From positions 1,178,001 through 1,242,000 of the forward strand of contig NZ_RAQC01000001.1 of assembly GCF_003610405.1 (NCBI RefSeq): a stretch of 64,000 bases of DNA. The letters run 5' to 3'. Positions 51,351 through 59,730 of this stretch are shown here, piece after piece (position 1 is the first letter of the stretch; each line of letters opens with the position of its first letter). The translations under genes were made by a program, and so were the position numbers. This DNA comes from Microbacterium sp. AG238. GTDB lineage: Bacteria; Actinomycetota; Actinomycetes; Actinomycetales; Microbacteriaceae. The notes under the pieces were generated by a model. It was not told where the DNA came from. It was given only the letters and a program-made list of their open reading frames with translations, and made no database searches.

Positions 51351-51991
51351 CAGACGGCTCCTACATCGACGGCGCCCGCGGTCGATGCGGGCTCGGCATA
51401 TGCGACCTCGCGCCACGCGGCGCGCTCTCCCCCGTCGCCGAGCTCGAAGCTCGTGACGCTCGAGAGGGCGCACCGACGTCGGCGCGGGTCGTGGCGCAGG
51501 GGTTCACCCGCGATCGCGAGGTGGGTGATCCAGATGGGCAGCTGGTGCGAGACGATCACGACGTCGCCCGCATCGCTCGCATGCCATGCGTCGCGCATCG
51601 CAGCGTCCATGCGCGCCACGATCTCGATGTACGGCTCACCCCAGCTGGGGGTCGCCGGCGTGCGCAGGTGCCGCCAGTTCAAGGGATTGACGAGCGCGTG
51701 GCGCATGCGCCGGCCCTCGAAGACGTTGTGCGGCTCGATGACCCGCTCGTCGATGACGGGGTCGAGGCCGAAGAGTTCGGTGAAGGGTTCGGACGATTCG
51801 CGGGTGCGCTGCAGCGGAGATGACATCAGCGCGGCGACCGGGCGGTCCAGCGACGCGACGTACTCGGCGGCGGAGCGGGCCATACGACGGCCGTCCTCGC
51901 TCAACCCGAAGTGCGGCAGCCGTCCGTAGAGCACGCGCCGGGGGTTGTGGACCTCACCGTGGCGCACGAGGTGGAGACGGGCTGCGGGCAC
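51350..51991 (-). CDS. Histidine phosphatase family protein (RHG type)
   Basis: 213 residues. The phospho-His motif is HLVRHGEVHNP near the N-terminus; the second Arg is in MSSPLQRTRESSEPF and the second catalytic His is in VVIVSHQLPIWITH. This is the phosphoglycerate-mutase superfamily. The substrate is unresolved; small phosphomonoesters are likely. Start GTG. Upstream of tlpA in the same operon, though its link to cytochrome c maturation is unclear. Confidence 0.9.
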   Translation of the reverse strand: MPAARLHLVRHGEVHNPRRVLYGRLPHFGLSEDGRRMARSAAEYVASLDRPVAALMSSPLQRTRESSEPFTELFGLDPVIDERVIEPHNVFEGRRMRHALVNPLNWRHLRTPATPSWGEPYIEIVARMDAAMRDAWHASDAGDVVIVSHQLPIWITHLAIAGEPLRHDPRRRRCALSSVTSFELGDGGERAAWREVAYAEPASTAGAVDVGAV

Positions 51992-52043
51992 GGTCTCCAG
52001 TCTACGGCGGCCGCTCCTATGCGGACCCTGAGCGCACGACCGG

Positions 52044-52769
52044 TCAGGGCCCCTCCGGGCTCGGCTCGGGGGCGGTGCCCGAACCGGTGGTCCGGCCGCG
52101 CCGCAGGTCGCGCACGCGCGAAACGACGAACCACACGACGAGCACGGCGACGACGATGATCACGATCGTCTGGAAGATCTCGGCGTACTGCTCGACGATG
52201 TGCCAGTTCTCACCCAGCAGGAAGCCCGCCATCACGAAGATCGAGTTCCAGATGAGGCTGCCCGCCGTCGTGAGCAGCCCGAACTTCCACCAGTGCATCC
52301 GGGCGACCCCCGCGGGGATCGAGATGAGGCTGCGGAAGAGCGGCACCATGCGCCCGAAGAACACGGCGATCGACCCGTGCTTCTCGAACCAGTGCACCGA
52401 CCGCACGACGTCGTCGCCGGTCACGAGCGGCATCCGGTCGGCGATGCGGCGCAGGCGGTCGGCGCCGAGCCACCGGCCGAGGACGTAGAGGATGTAGGCG
52501 CCGAAGACCGACCCGAAGGTCGTCCACAGGATCGCCTCCGCGAGGGTGAACGAGCCGCGCGAGGCGGCGAGCCCGGCCATCGGGAGCACGACCTCGCTCG
52601 GGATCGGCGGGAAGAGATTGTCCATGCCGACCGCGATCGCCGCGCCGGCGGGCCCGATCGTGTCCATGAGCGAGACGGTCCAGTCGGCGAGGGTCGTCAG
52701 CCACGACCCTCCCTCCTCGGCGGCCGGTGCCGACGCGTGAGCGTAGGCGGTGCGGGTCAAGACGGTCAT
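52044..52769 (-). CDS. DedA family membrane protein
   Basis: 241 residues. The DedA core is VGMDNLFPPIPSEVVLPMAGLAASRGSF, then RFGR-type loop FFGRMVPLFRSLISIPAGVARMHWWKF, and helices around 55-80, 150-175 and 185-210. These lie in the DedA/SNARE-associated family, now linked to undecaprenyl-phosphate and phospholipid flipping. The start is the ATG (MTVLTRTAYA). It is divergent from aspS by 99 bp. Confidence 0.93.
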   Translation of the reverse strand: MTVLTRTAYAHASAPAAEEGGSWLTTLADWTVSLMDTIGPAGAAIAVGMDNLFPPIPSEVVLPMAGLAASRGSFTLAEAILWTTFGSVFGAYILYVLGRWLGADRLRRIADRMPLVTGDDVVRSVHWFEKHGSIAVFFGRMVPLFRSLISIPAGVARMHWWKFGLLTTAGSLIWNSIFVMAGFLLGENWHIVEQYAEIFQTIVIIVVAVLVVWFVVSRVRDLRRGRTTGSGTAPEPSPEGP

Positions 52770-52868
52770 CGGGTGCCTTCGCGCTCGGTGATCGGATGCC
52801 CGGGCGGGCCCCGCGCACAGCCTAGGGGCGCGACGTCGGAGATAGCTGGACGCGTAGACTCTCCCCTC

Positions 52869-54209
52869 GTGAGTGAACGCGTTCTCGTCCAGCAGCTGCA
52901 GGCCCGCCCCGACGGCCCCGTTTCGGTGTCCGGATGGGTCGAGACCGTCCGCGATCAGAAGAAGGTGCAGTTCGTCATCCTCCGCGACGAGACCGGCGCC
53001 GTGCAGCTGGTCAACCCCGCGACCCGCCCGGCCGAGGACGGCAGCGAGCAGGATGCCGCGGCCCTCGCCCTCACCGAGCTGATCTCGAACCTGTCGACGG
53101 GCACCTTCCTGACCGTCACGGGAGACCTCAAGCACGACGAGCGGGTCAAGCTCGGCGGCGTCGAGATCAAGATCGGCGCCCTCGACATCGCGGCTGCGGC
53201 CCTGCCCGAGACCCCGATCGCCGCCGACTCCGGCCTCGACAAGCGCATGGACTGGCGCTTCCTCGACCTGCGCCAGCGCCGCAACAACCTCATCTTCCGC
53301 GTGCAGACGACGCTCGAGCACGCGATGCGCACCTACTGGATCGAGCGCGACTACATCGAGATCCACTCCCCCAAGCTCATGGCATCGGCATCCGAGTCGG
53401 CAGCCGAGCTGTTCGAGGTGCCCTACTTCGAGGACAAGACCGCGTACCTCGCTCAGAGCCCGCAGTTCTTCAAGCAGATGGCGCAGTCGGCGGGCTTCGG
53501 GAAGATCTTCGAGATCGGAGACGTCTTCCGCGCCGACCCGTCCTTCACCTCGCGCCACGCGACCGAGTTCACCTCGATCGACGCCGAGATCAGCTGGATC
53601 GACTCGCACGAGGACGTCGCCGCGATGCAGGAGGAGCTGCTGCAGTTCGCCTTCCAGGCCGTCAAGGACAAGCACGGTGACGAGATCGCCGAGCTGTTCG
53701 GCGTCGAGGTGCAGGTGCCGCAGACCCCGTTCCCCCGCATCCCGCTCGCCGAGGCGCGCGAGATCGTCGCGGCCCGGGGCTACGACATCCCGCGCACCGA
53801 CGGCGACCTCGACCCCGAGGGCGAGCGCCAGATCTCGGCGCACGTGCTCGAGACGTACGGCCACCAGTTCGTCTTCATCACCGACTACCACCCCGAGATC
53901 CGCGCGTTCTACCACATGCGCGACGAGGAGACCGGGCTCACGAAGTCGTACGACCTGCTCTTCAACGGCGTCGAGATCACGACGGGCGCGCAGCGCGAGC
54001 ACCGCGTCGACGTTCTCATCGAGCAGGCCAAGGAGAAGGGTCTCGAGCCCGAGCACCTCGACTTCTACCTCGACTTCTTCCGTTACGGCGCCCCGCCCCA
54101 CGGCGGGTTCGGCATGGGTCTCGCACGCGTGCTGATGCTGCTGCTCGGCGAGTCGTCGATCCGCGAGGTCACCTACCTCTTCCGCGGTCCGACGCGCCTC
54201 GCCCCGTAA
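52869..54209 (+). CDS. aspS: Aspartyl-tRNA synthetase, archaeal/non-discriminating type
   Basis: 446 residues, about 150 shorter than standard bacterial AspRS because the bacterial GAD insertion domain is absent. The N-terminal OB fold is SVSGWVETVRDQKKVQFVILRDETG, motif 2 is FEIGDVFRADPSFTSRHATEFT, and motif 3 is GGFGMGLARVLMLLL. Short forms are usually non-discriminating and charge tRNA-Asn with Asp, which the GatCAB amidotransferase then corrects. Whether gatCAB occurs elsewhere cannot be seen. GTG start. Confidence 0.93.
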   Translation: MSERVLVQQLQARPDGPVSVSGWVETVRDQKKVQFVILRDETGAVQLVNPATRPAEDGSEQDAAALALTELISNLSTGTFLTVTGDLKHDERVKLGGVEIKIGALDIAAAALPETPIAADSGLDKRMDWRFLDLRQRRNNLIFRVQTTLEHAMRTYWIERDYIEIHSPKLMASASESAAELFEVPYFEDKTAYLAQSPQFFKQMAQSAGFGKIFEIGDVFRADPSFTSRHATEFTSIDAEISWIDSHEDVAAMQEELLQFAFQAVKDKHGDEIAELFGVEVQVPQTPFPRIPLAEAREIVAARGYDIPRTDGDLDPEGERQISAHVLETYGHQFVFITDYHPEIRAFYHMRDEETGLTKSYDLLFNGVEITTGAQREHRVDVLIEQAKEKGLEPEHLDFYLDFFRYGAPPHGGFGMGLARVLMLLLGESSIREVTYLFRGPTRLAP

Positions 54210-54298
54210 CACATCCCCCCACGCACCCGGCAAGCGCACAGCCGGCGTTCGGCACCGCCCGTATCGTGGCTTCTTCGGCGACGGAAGGAGCAGAACGT

Positions 54299-55492
54299 AT
54301 GTGGGACGGGTGGATGCAGTTCGCCATCGCTGTACTGGTGGGCCTCACGGTCGCCGCTGTGATCGCGGTGGTCGCCCATGTCGCGCTGCGCATCGCGGCG
54401 CGACGGCAGCGTTGGCCCGAGGTGCTCAGTCGTCGTTCCCGTGCCCCGTTCCGGTCGCTGCTCGTCGCCATCGCCCTCTGGGCGGCGGTGCAGACGTCGT
54501 TCCCGGACGAGCTGTGGCGGTCGGTCCTCGGCCAGGTCCTGACGATCGCGATCATCGCCGCGAGCGCCTGGCTGCTCGCTTCCCTCGTACTCGTCGTCAC
54601 CGATGTCGCGCTCGGCCGGTACCGCATCGATGTGCCCGACAACCGCGTCGCCCGCCGCATCCGCACGCAGATGCTGATCGTCCGCCGCCTCGCGGTCGCG
54701 ATCATCATCGTGATCGGCATCGGTGCGGTTCTGCTGACCTTCGACTCGGTGCGCGCCGTCGGAGCGAGCGTCCTGGCCTCTGCGGGTATCGCCTCGGTGG
54801 TCGCCGGACTCGCCGCCCAGTCGGTGCTCGCGAACGTCTTCGCGGGATTGCAGATCGTCTTCAGCGACGCGCTGCGTGTCGATGACGTCGTCGTCGCCGA
54901 CGGCGAGTGGGGTCGCGTCGGCGAGATCACCCTCAGCTACGTCGTGCTCGACCTCTGGGACGACCGGCGTCTGGTCCTCCCCTGCACCTACTTCACCACG
55001 ACCCCGTTCGAGAACTGGACTCGGCGCGGCTCGGAGCTGCTGGGCGCCGTCGAGATGGACCTCGATTGGAACGTCTCGCCCACCGCGATGCGCGCCCATC
55101 TGCACGATGTGCTCGAGAAGACCGACCTCTGGGACCGCCGGACATCGGTGCTGCAGGTGACGGATGCCGTCGCCGGCTATGTGCGCGTGCGCATCCTGGT
55201 CACCGCGAAGGATGCCCCCACGCTGTTCGACCTGCGCTGTCTCGTGCGCGAGGCGATGGTGATGTGGGTGCAGCGCACCATGCCGCAGGCCGTCCCGGTG
55301 CAGCGCATCGTCATGTCGGATGCCGCGACCCCGGGCCACGGCGACGACCATGCCATCACGCACGACCCCACGCCGACCAACGACGGGCTGTTCACCGGGA
55401 GCGCCGAGGCGGAGCGACGGGCGAGCACGTTCACCAACGCGATCCCGGTGATCGTGACAGGCGACCTCGCCGAGCGCGATCGGCGCGACTGA
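54299..55492 (+). CDS. MscS-type mechanosensitive channel
   Basis: 397 residues. Four to five N-terminal helices (about 8-160) precede the pore helix with the Gly/Ala repeat GASVLASAGIASVVAGLAAQSVLANVFAGLQI. The cytoplasmic beta domain begins RVDDVVVADGEWGRVGEI. It opens on membrane tension and releases solutes in osmotic downshock. The start ATG (MWDGWMQF) follows GGAAGGAG. A Ser/Thr-rich C-terminal tail (about 345-397) is unusual. Confidence 0.93.
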   Translation: MWDGWMQFAIAVLVGLTVAAVIAVVAHVALRIAARRQRWPEVLSRRSRAPFRSLLVAIALWAAVQTSFPDELWRSVLGQVLTIAIIAASAWLLASLVLVVTDVALGRYRIDVPDNRVARRIRTQMLIVRRLAVAIIIVIGIGAVLLTFDSVRAVGASVLASAGIASVVAGLAAQSVLANVFAGLQIVFSDALRVDDVVVADGEWGRVGEITLSYVVLDLWDDRRLVLPCTYFTTTPFENWTRRGSELLGAVEMDLDWNVSPTAMRAHLHDVLEKTDLWDRRTSVLQVTDAVAGYVRVRILVTAKDAPTLFDLRCLVREAMVMWVQRTMPQAVPVQRIVMSDAATPGHGDDHAITHDPTPTNDGLFTGSAEAERRASTFTNAIPVIVTGDLAERDRRD

Positions 55493-55531
55493 CGCGCTCG
55501 TCCGCGCCGCCGCGTGCGGTGGAGCCTCGGC

Positions 55532-55834
55532 TCAGACCTCGAAGTCGACCGAGATGCGGCTCGCGACGACGCCGCGGACGAAGGCGGCGACCTCCTGGTG
55601 AGCCGGGTGCACCTGATACTCCTCGAGTCCGGCGACATCATCGAAGTCGGCGACCAGTGCCACGTCGCCGTTGACCTCGGCGTAGGCAGCGTTCGGTCCG
55701 ATGCTCAGCGAGCGGATCGAGGGGACGACACCCACGAGGGCCTGGATGCGGCGCGACACCTCGGCGGCGTGCTCGGCCCGGGTCGCGGCGTCCTCAGCGG
55801 CGAGCTTCCAGGCGACGACGTGGCGGATGGTCAT
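55532..55834 (-). CDS. Stress-responsive alpha-beta barrel (Dabb) protein
   Basis: 100 residues from ATG (MTIRHVVAWKL). Dabb domain: the IRHVVAWKL opening and YQVHPAHQEVAAFV match the dimeric ferredoxin-like barrel. Function is unknown in most family members. It overlaps the glutaredoxin gene as ATGA. Confidence 0.88.
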   Translation of the reverse strand: MTIRHVVAWKLAAEDAATRAEHAAEVSRRIQALVGVVPSIRSLSIGPNAAYAEVNGDVALVADFDDVAGLEEYQVHPAHQEVAAFVRGVVASRISVDFEV

Positions 55835-56103
55835 GCGGGCTCCTCGGTCGGGGTCTTCTCGGTCAGCGCGGTGCGCAGCCGGTCGGCGGACACGCGCCAG
55901 TGCGCGTGGAGGCGATCGTCGATCAGCACGACGGGGATCTTCTCCCACCATTGCTCGAAAAGCGACGGGTCATCGAAGATCGATCGCTCCACGACATCGA
56001 CCTCGGTGCCGGCGGGCAGGTCGGCCACGACGGTGTCGACGATCTCGCGGGCGACATCGCAGAGGTGGCAGCCGGGCTTGGAGATGAGGGTGAGGGTGCG
56101 CAT
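55831..56103 (-). CDS. Glutaredoxin-family thiol protein
   Basis: 90 residues. The redox motif is KPGCHLCDVAREIV (CxxC 12-15) and the cis-Pro loop is IPVVLIDDRLH. It is a short thioredoxin-fold protein of the glutaredoxin/DUF836 kind. Partners are unknown. It lies 16 bp downstream of the rhodanese gene. Confidence 0.9.
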   Translation of the reverse strand: MRTLTLISKPGCHLCDVAREIVDTVVADLPAGTEVDVVERSIFDDPSLFEQWWEKIPVVLIDDRLHAHWRVSADRLRTALTEKTPTEEPA

Positions 56104-56119
56104 CAGACGCGAAGCGGTG

Positions 56120-56413
56120 TCAGCGCTCGAGCTCGAAGCCGCGTGCGGCCCACTCGCCCGTACCGCCGGTGACGTTCGTGGCGTCGTAGCCGCGGGCCTC
56201 GAGAGCCGCGACCACCTGGGCCGACCGTCCGCCGGCCTGGCAGATCACGTCGAAGGCGCCGTCGGGCAGCTCGTCGATGCGTTCACCGAGCTGCGACATC
56301 GGAATGCTGATCGCGCCGGGCACGCGCCCCGCGGCGTACTCGTGGTCTTCGCGCACGTCGATGAGGGGGATGTCGCGGCCCGCACGGAGCTCGTCGATGG
56401 TGATGGATTTCAT
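56120..56413 (-). CDS. Single-domain rhodanese
   Basis: 97 residues. The active-site loop is VICQAGGRSAQV, with Cys as the persulfide carrier; LIDVREDHEYAAGRVPGAISIP is the typical entrance. It transfers sulfane sulfur to thiols. I choose the second ATG (MKSITIDEL), 8 bp after GGAGG, rather than the first, which is only 1 bp away. With the glutaredoxin-like and Dabb genes it forms one run. Confidence 0.92.
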   Translation of the reverse strand: MKSITIDELRAGRDIPLIDVREDHEYAAGRVPGAISIPMSQLGERIDELPDGAFDVICQAGGRSAQVVAALEARGYDATNVTGGTGEWAARGFELER

Positions 56414-56480
56414 GCTCATTCCTCCACGTTCAGCCTAGGCCGCACCGCACAGCACCGTGGCGGCGGCACCCGGAAAGCAC

Positions 56481-56514
56481 GAAGCGCCCCTCGGCCGGAG
56501 CCGAATGGGGCGCT
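56481..56514 (-). terminator. Terminator of the bS22-like gene
   Basis: AGCGCCCC (56483-56490) pairs with GGGGCGCT (56507-56514), with an inner TCGGC/GCCGA stem. It lies 19 bp after the stop of the small basic protein and can also face the rhodanese promoter side. Confidence 0.7.
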
Positions 56515-56532
56515 CAGTGACGTCGCCGCGAC

Positions 56533-56631
56533 TTACTTCTTGTTGCGGCGCTGGTGGCGAGTCTTGCGAAGCAGCTTGCGGTGCTTCTTCTTCGCCATGC
56601 GCTTGCGGCGCTTCTTGATGACAGAACCCAC
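56533..56631 (-). CDS. bS22-like 32-residue basic ribosomal protein (AURKAIP1/COX24 domain)
   Basis: Read from the sequence: GTG start, 32 residues, ending RRNKK. It opens MGSVIKKRRKRMAKKKHRKL, more than half Lys/Arg, the hallmark of the very short actinobacterial 30S protein bS22. It matches mycobacterial Rv0500B. It stands next to the HTH gene upstream, as Rv0500A/B do. GTGAGG upstream is a usable ribosome site. Confidence 0.92.
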   Translation of the reverse strand: MGSVIKKRRKRMAKKKHRKLLRKTRHQRRNKK

Positions 56632-56714
56632 GGAAAACCTCACTATGTCAGGGTCTGGACGCATCTCGTATGCGTCCGGGAACAGGCACCTCGCGAAAAA
56701 TGCCTCGGATCAGT

Positions 56715-56906
56715 CTAGCCGACGTCGGCGATCGGCCGTTGCACGGCGTCGCGCACCGCAGATTCGGGTACGCGGTAGCTGCGGCCGAAGCGCACAGCGG
56801 GCAGCTCGCCGGAGTGAACGAGGCGATACACCGTCATCTTCGACACCCGCATGATCTCCGCCACCTCCGCCACAGTGAGGAAGCGCACATCGGGCAGCTC
56901 GGCCAT
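56715..56906 (-). CDS. Excisionase-like HTH protein (Rv0500A family)
   Basis: 63 residues. MerR/excisionase-type winged HTH: FLTVAEVAEIMRVSKMTVYRLVHSG and the wing VRFGRSYRVPESAV. It is almost collinear with mycobacterial Rv0500A and distantly related to BldC. It probably binds DNA as an oligomer. The first Met (56912) is also possible; I use the second since the homologue starts there. It is upstream of the bS22-like gene on the same strand. Confidence 0.88.
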   Translation of the reverse strand: MAELPDVRFLTVAEVAEIMRVSKMTVYRLVHSGELPAVRFGRSYRVPESAVRDAVQRPIADVG

Positions 56907-57007
56907 CGTCATCCCTTTCCCCCGGATGCGAACACTCTAGGGGCGAGGCGCGACGCGTGTAAACCGAAGTGACGCCTGTTGCTTCCGGGGCGCGGGATGT
57001 GCCGGGG

Positions 57008-57415
57008 TCAGCGCGCGGAACGCTTGCCGAACACGCTCGTGACGGCGTGCTTCGCGGATGCCGCAGCCCGCCCGACCAGCTCGGCCGCGGCGACCGCCTG
57101 CTCGGGGAGCGCGGGGACGGGCTCGGCGTCGTAAGCCTCCGAGGAGAGGAACGGCACGAGCCAGTCGTCGACGACGTCGAGCGGCTCGGGCGACAGGCTG
57201 TAGTAGCGGTGCTGCCCTTCCTCGCGCACGGTCACGAGCTCGGCCCCTCGCAGCACCTTGAGGTGCTTGGAGATCGTCGGCTGGCTCACGCCGAGCTCGT
57301 TCACGATCTGCGAGACGCTCGTCCCGGAGGAGCGCGGATCGGAGTCCCGATCGAGCAAGAGCCGCAGGATGTCCCGACGGGTGCCGTCGGCGATCACGTC
57401 GAAGATGTCCGCCAT
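57008..57415 (-). CDS. ArsR-family transcriptional regulator
   Basis: 135 residues. The winged HTH is RRDILRLLLDRD, SVSQIVNELGVSQPTISKHLKVLRGAELV and YYSLSPEPL. No Cys metal pair is visible, so it is probably not an As/Zn sensor. The C-terminal Ala-rich tail (about 100-135) is extra. It is divergent from trkH by 100 bp, so it may regulate the potassium system (inference). Confidence 0.88.
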   Translation of the reverse strand: MADIFDVIADGTRRDILRLLLDRDSDPRSSGTSVSQIVNELGVSQPTISKHLKVLRGAELVTVREEGQHRYYSLSPEPLDVVDDWLVPFLSSEAYDAEPVPALPEQAVAAAELVGRAAASAKHAVTSVFGKRSAR

Positions 57416-57515
57416 GCATTCAGGTTAGTCGGCGCGCGCGCCCGAGTACCATGACATCGGCACCGACCTACTGCGGAGCCGGGAGCAACAGCTGCGATCG
57501 TGGGGAGGAACACGC

Positions 57516-58958
57516 ATGGCGGACAGGTCCGTCGGCGCGATCGTCCTCACCCGTCTCGGCGGCTTCGGACGCAGTGCCTGGGACGCCGGTCGCGACCTGG
57601 CGACCGCCTCGCCCTCACGCTTCGCGGTGCTGATCTTCTCGACGCTGATCCTCGTCTTCACGACGCTGTTCTCCCTGCCCGCGGCATCCGCATCGGGCCG
57701 GGCTACACCCTTCGCCGATGCGCTCTTCACCGCGGTGTCGACGATCTGCGTCGCGGGCTTGGCCACCGTCGACATGGCCACGCACTGGTCGCCGTTCGGC
57801 CACATCCTCATCTACATCGGCGTCAACGTCGGTGCCCTCGGCGTGCTGACACTCGCGTCGATCCTGGGGCTCGTCATCTCCAAGCGCCTCGGCCTGCGTG
57901 CGAAGCTCATCGCCGCCGGCGACAGCAATCCGATGCGCGCACACGGCGGTCCGGTCAACGAAGGTCAGGCCGTCCGCCTCGGCGAGGTCGGCTTGCTGCT
58001 GCGCACGGTCGCGCTGTCGACGCTCGTCATCGAGGCGGGGCTCGCCGTCCTGCTGTACCCGTCGCTGCTGCTCGGCGGCGTCGATCCCCTCACCGCCCTG
58101 TGGGAGGCCCCGTACTACGCGGCCATGGCCTTCACCAACACCGGCTTCTCACCCAACGCGGAGGGGCTGCAGCCGTTCGCGCAGGACTACGTGATGCTCA
58201 CCGTGCTGATGGTCGGCGTGTTCCTCGGGTCGATCGGCTTCCCCGTGATCTTCACGCTCTGGCGGCACCAGTGGCATGTGCGCGCGTGGTCGCTGCACGC
58301 GAAGCTCACGATCATCACCACGGTCATCCTGTTCTTCACCGGCGCCGGAGTCTTCCTGCTCCTCGAGTACGACAATCCCGCGACCTTCGGGTCGATGGAG
58401 GCGTGGGACACGACCTTCCAGGCCTTCTTCATCTCAGCGATGACCCGGTCGGGCGGCTTCTCGATCATCGACATCGGCGAGATGCACGGCTCGTCCCTCA
58501 TCGTCGGATCGATGCTCATGTTCGTCGGCGGCGGATCTGCCTCCACCGCCGGCGGCATCAAGGTCACCACCCTCGCGGTGCTCGCCCTCGCCGTGTGGTC
58601 GGAGGCGAAGGGACGTCCGTCGGTGCAGGTGTTCGGCCGCCGCATCCCCAGCGACGTCCAACGCGTGGCGCTCTCGGTCGTCGCGTGGAGCGCCACGATC
58701 GTCGCGATCGGCACCGTGACCATCGCGCAGATCACGAAGGCTCCCGTCGACGAGGTGCTCTTCGACGTCATCTCCGGGTTCGCGACCGTGGGGCTGTCGA
58801 CAGGCCTGACGGCCGAACTCCCCGAGCCCGCGGTGTACGTCATGGCCCTCGTCATGTTCATGGGACGCGTTGGTACAGTGACACTCGCTGCAGCGGTGGC
58901 CGCGGCATCCCGTTCGCAGTTGTACGCCCTGCCCGTTGAAAGGCCGATCGTTGGTTGA
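57516..58958 (+). CDS. trkH: TrkH/KtrB-type potassium transporter subunit
   Basis: 480 residues with four helix-P-loop-helix units. Filter Gly positions occur in the loops: VSTICVAGLATVD, AMAFTNTGFSPNAEG, SAMTRSGGFSII and SGFATVGLSTGLTAE. It is the K+ permeating subunit. ATG start with GGGGAGG nearby. Its last 8 bp overlap trkA. Confidence 0.94.
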   Translation: MADRSVGAIVLTRLGGFGRSAWDAGRDLATASPSRFAVLIFSTLILVFTTLFSLPAASASGRATPFADALFTAVSTICVAGLATVDMATHWSPFGHILIYIGVNVGALGVLTLASILGLVISKRLGLRAKLIAAGDSNPMRAHGGPVNEGQAVRLGEVGLLLRTVALSTLVIEAGLAVLLYPSLLLGGVDPLTALWEAPYYAAMAFTNTGFSPNAEGLQPFAQDYVMLTVLMVGVFLGSIGFPVIFTLWRHQWHVRAWSLHAKLTIITTVILFFTGAGVFLLLEYDNPATFGSMEAWDTTFQAFFISAMTRSGGFSIIDIGEMHGSSLIVGSMLMFVGGGSASTAGGIKVTTLAVLALAVWSEAKGRPSVQVFGRRIPSDVQRVALSVVAWSATIVAIGTVTIAQITKAPVDEVLFDVISGFATVGLSTGLTAELPEPAVYVMALVMFMGRVGTVTLAAAVAAASRSQLYALPVERPIVG

Positions 58959-59622
58959 GCAGATCCGAAGCGACGCTCCCGTGCTGGTCATCGGGCTGGG
59001 GCGTTTCGGCGCCGCCTGCGCGGGCGAGCTCGACCGCCTCGACCGCGAGGTTCTCGCGATCGACGACAACCTCGAGCTCGTGCAGAAGTGGTCGGAGCGC
59101 GTCACGCACGCCGTGCAGACCGACGCCCGCAACCTCGACGCGCTCAAGCAGATCGGCGCACAGGACTTCCAGGTCGCCGTCGTCGCCGTCGGCTCGTCGA
59201 TCGAAGCGTCCGTGCTCATCACCGCGAATCTCGTCGACCTGAAGGTCCCCCAGATCTGGGCGAAGGCCGTCTCGCAGTCGCACGGCAAGATCCTCGCCCG
59301 CGTGGGCGCCAACCACGTCGTGTACCCCGAGCGCGAGGCCGGCGAGCGCGTGGCCCACCTCGTCAGCGGGCGCATGCTCGACTTCATCCGCTTCGACGAC
59401 GACTTCGTCCTGGCGAAGATGTACCCCCCGAAGTTCATCCGCGGCGTCGGTCTCAACGAGTCGGGAGTGCGCACGAAGTACCGTGTCACCGTCGTCGGCG
59501 TGAAGAGCCCCGGCAAGCCCTTCCGCTACGCGGAGGCCAATACCGTCGTCACCAACCACGACCTCATCATCGTCTCGGGGACGAACTCCGACATCGAGCG
59601 CTTCGCCTCACTCGACCGCTGA
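58951..59622 (+). CDS. trkA: TrkA/KtrA regulatory NAD-binding subunit
   Basis: 223 residues. RCK domain: PVLVIGLGRFGAACAGELDRL (NAD(H) Rossmann loop), with a C-terminal TrkA_C part (about 135-220). It gates TrkH by nucleotide binding. The TTG start is preceded by GAAAGG inside trkH, and the coding regions overlap by 8 bp, so translation is coupled. Confidence 0.92.
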   Translation: MVEQIRSDAPVLVIGLGRFGAACAGELDRLDREVLAIDDNLELVQKWSERVTHAVQTDARNLDALKQIGAQDFQVAVVAVGSSIEASVLITANLVDLKVPQIWAKAVSQSHGKILARVGANHVVYPEREAGERVAHLVSGRMLDFIRFDDDFVLAKMYPPKFIRGVGLNESGVRTKYRVTVVGVKSPGKPFRYAEANTVVTNHDLIIVSGTNSDIERFASLDR

Positions 59623-59656
59623 CCTGCCCCGCGCTGCTGCGCGCTGCCCCCGCCTC

Positions 59657-59711
59657 GAGGTCCCAGTTGGGCCGGGTAAACGGACGGCATACCCGGCCCA
59701 AGTGGGACCTC
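59657..59711. repeat. Dispersed hairpin element, copy C
   Basis: 21-bp arms (59657-59677 and 59691-59711), one G-G mismatch, 13-nt loop. It lies between the convergent ends of trkA and proC. The flank again contains CTGCCCC-type repeats (59625-59651). Confidence 0.8.
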
Positions 59712-59730
59712 GGATGACGTTGCGTCGGGG

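Noticed and set aside
52044..54239. Single 731-codon minus frame joining DedA and the region opposite aspS
   Set aside because: The upstream part is antisense to aspS and acidic/His-rich without homology; only 52044-52769 (DedA) is real. Similar fused frames at 25583-27781 (permease), 34446-36713 (menD) and 60115-61806 were trimmed to real starts.
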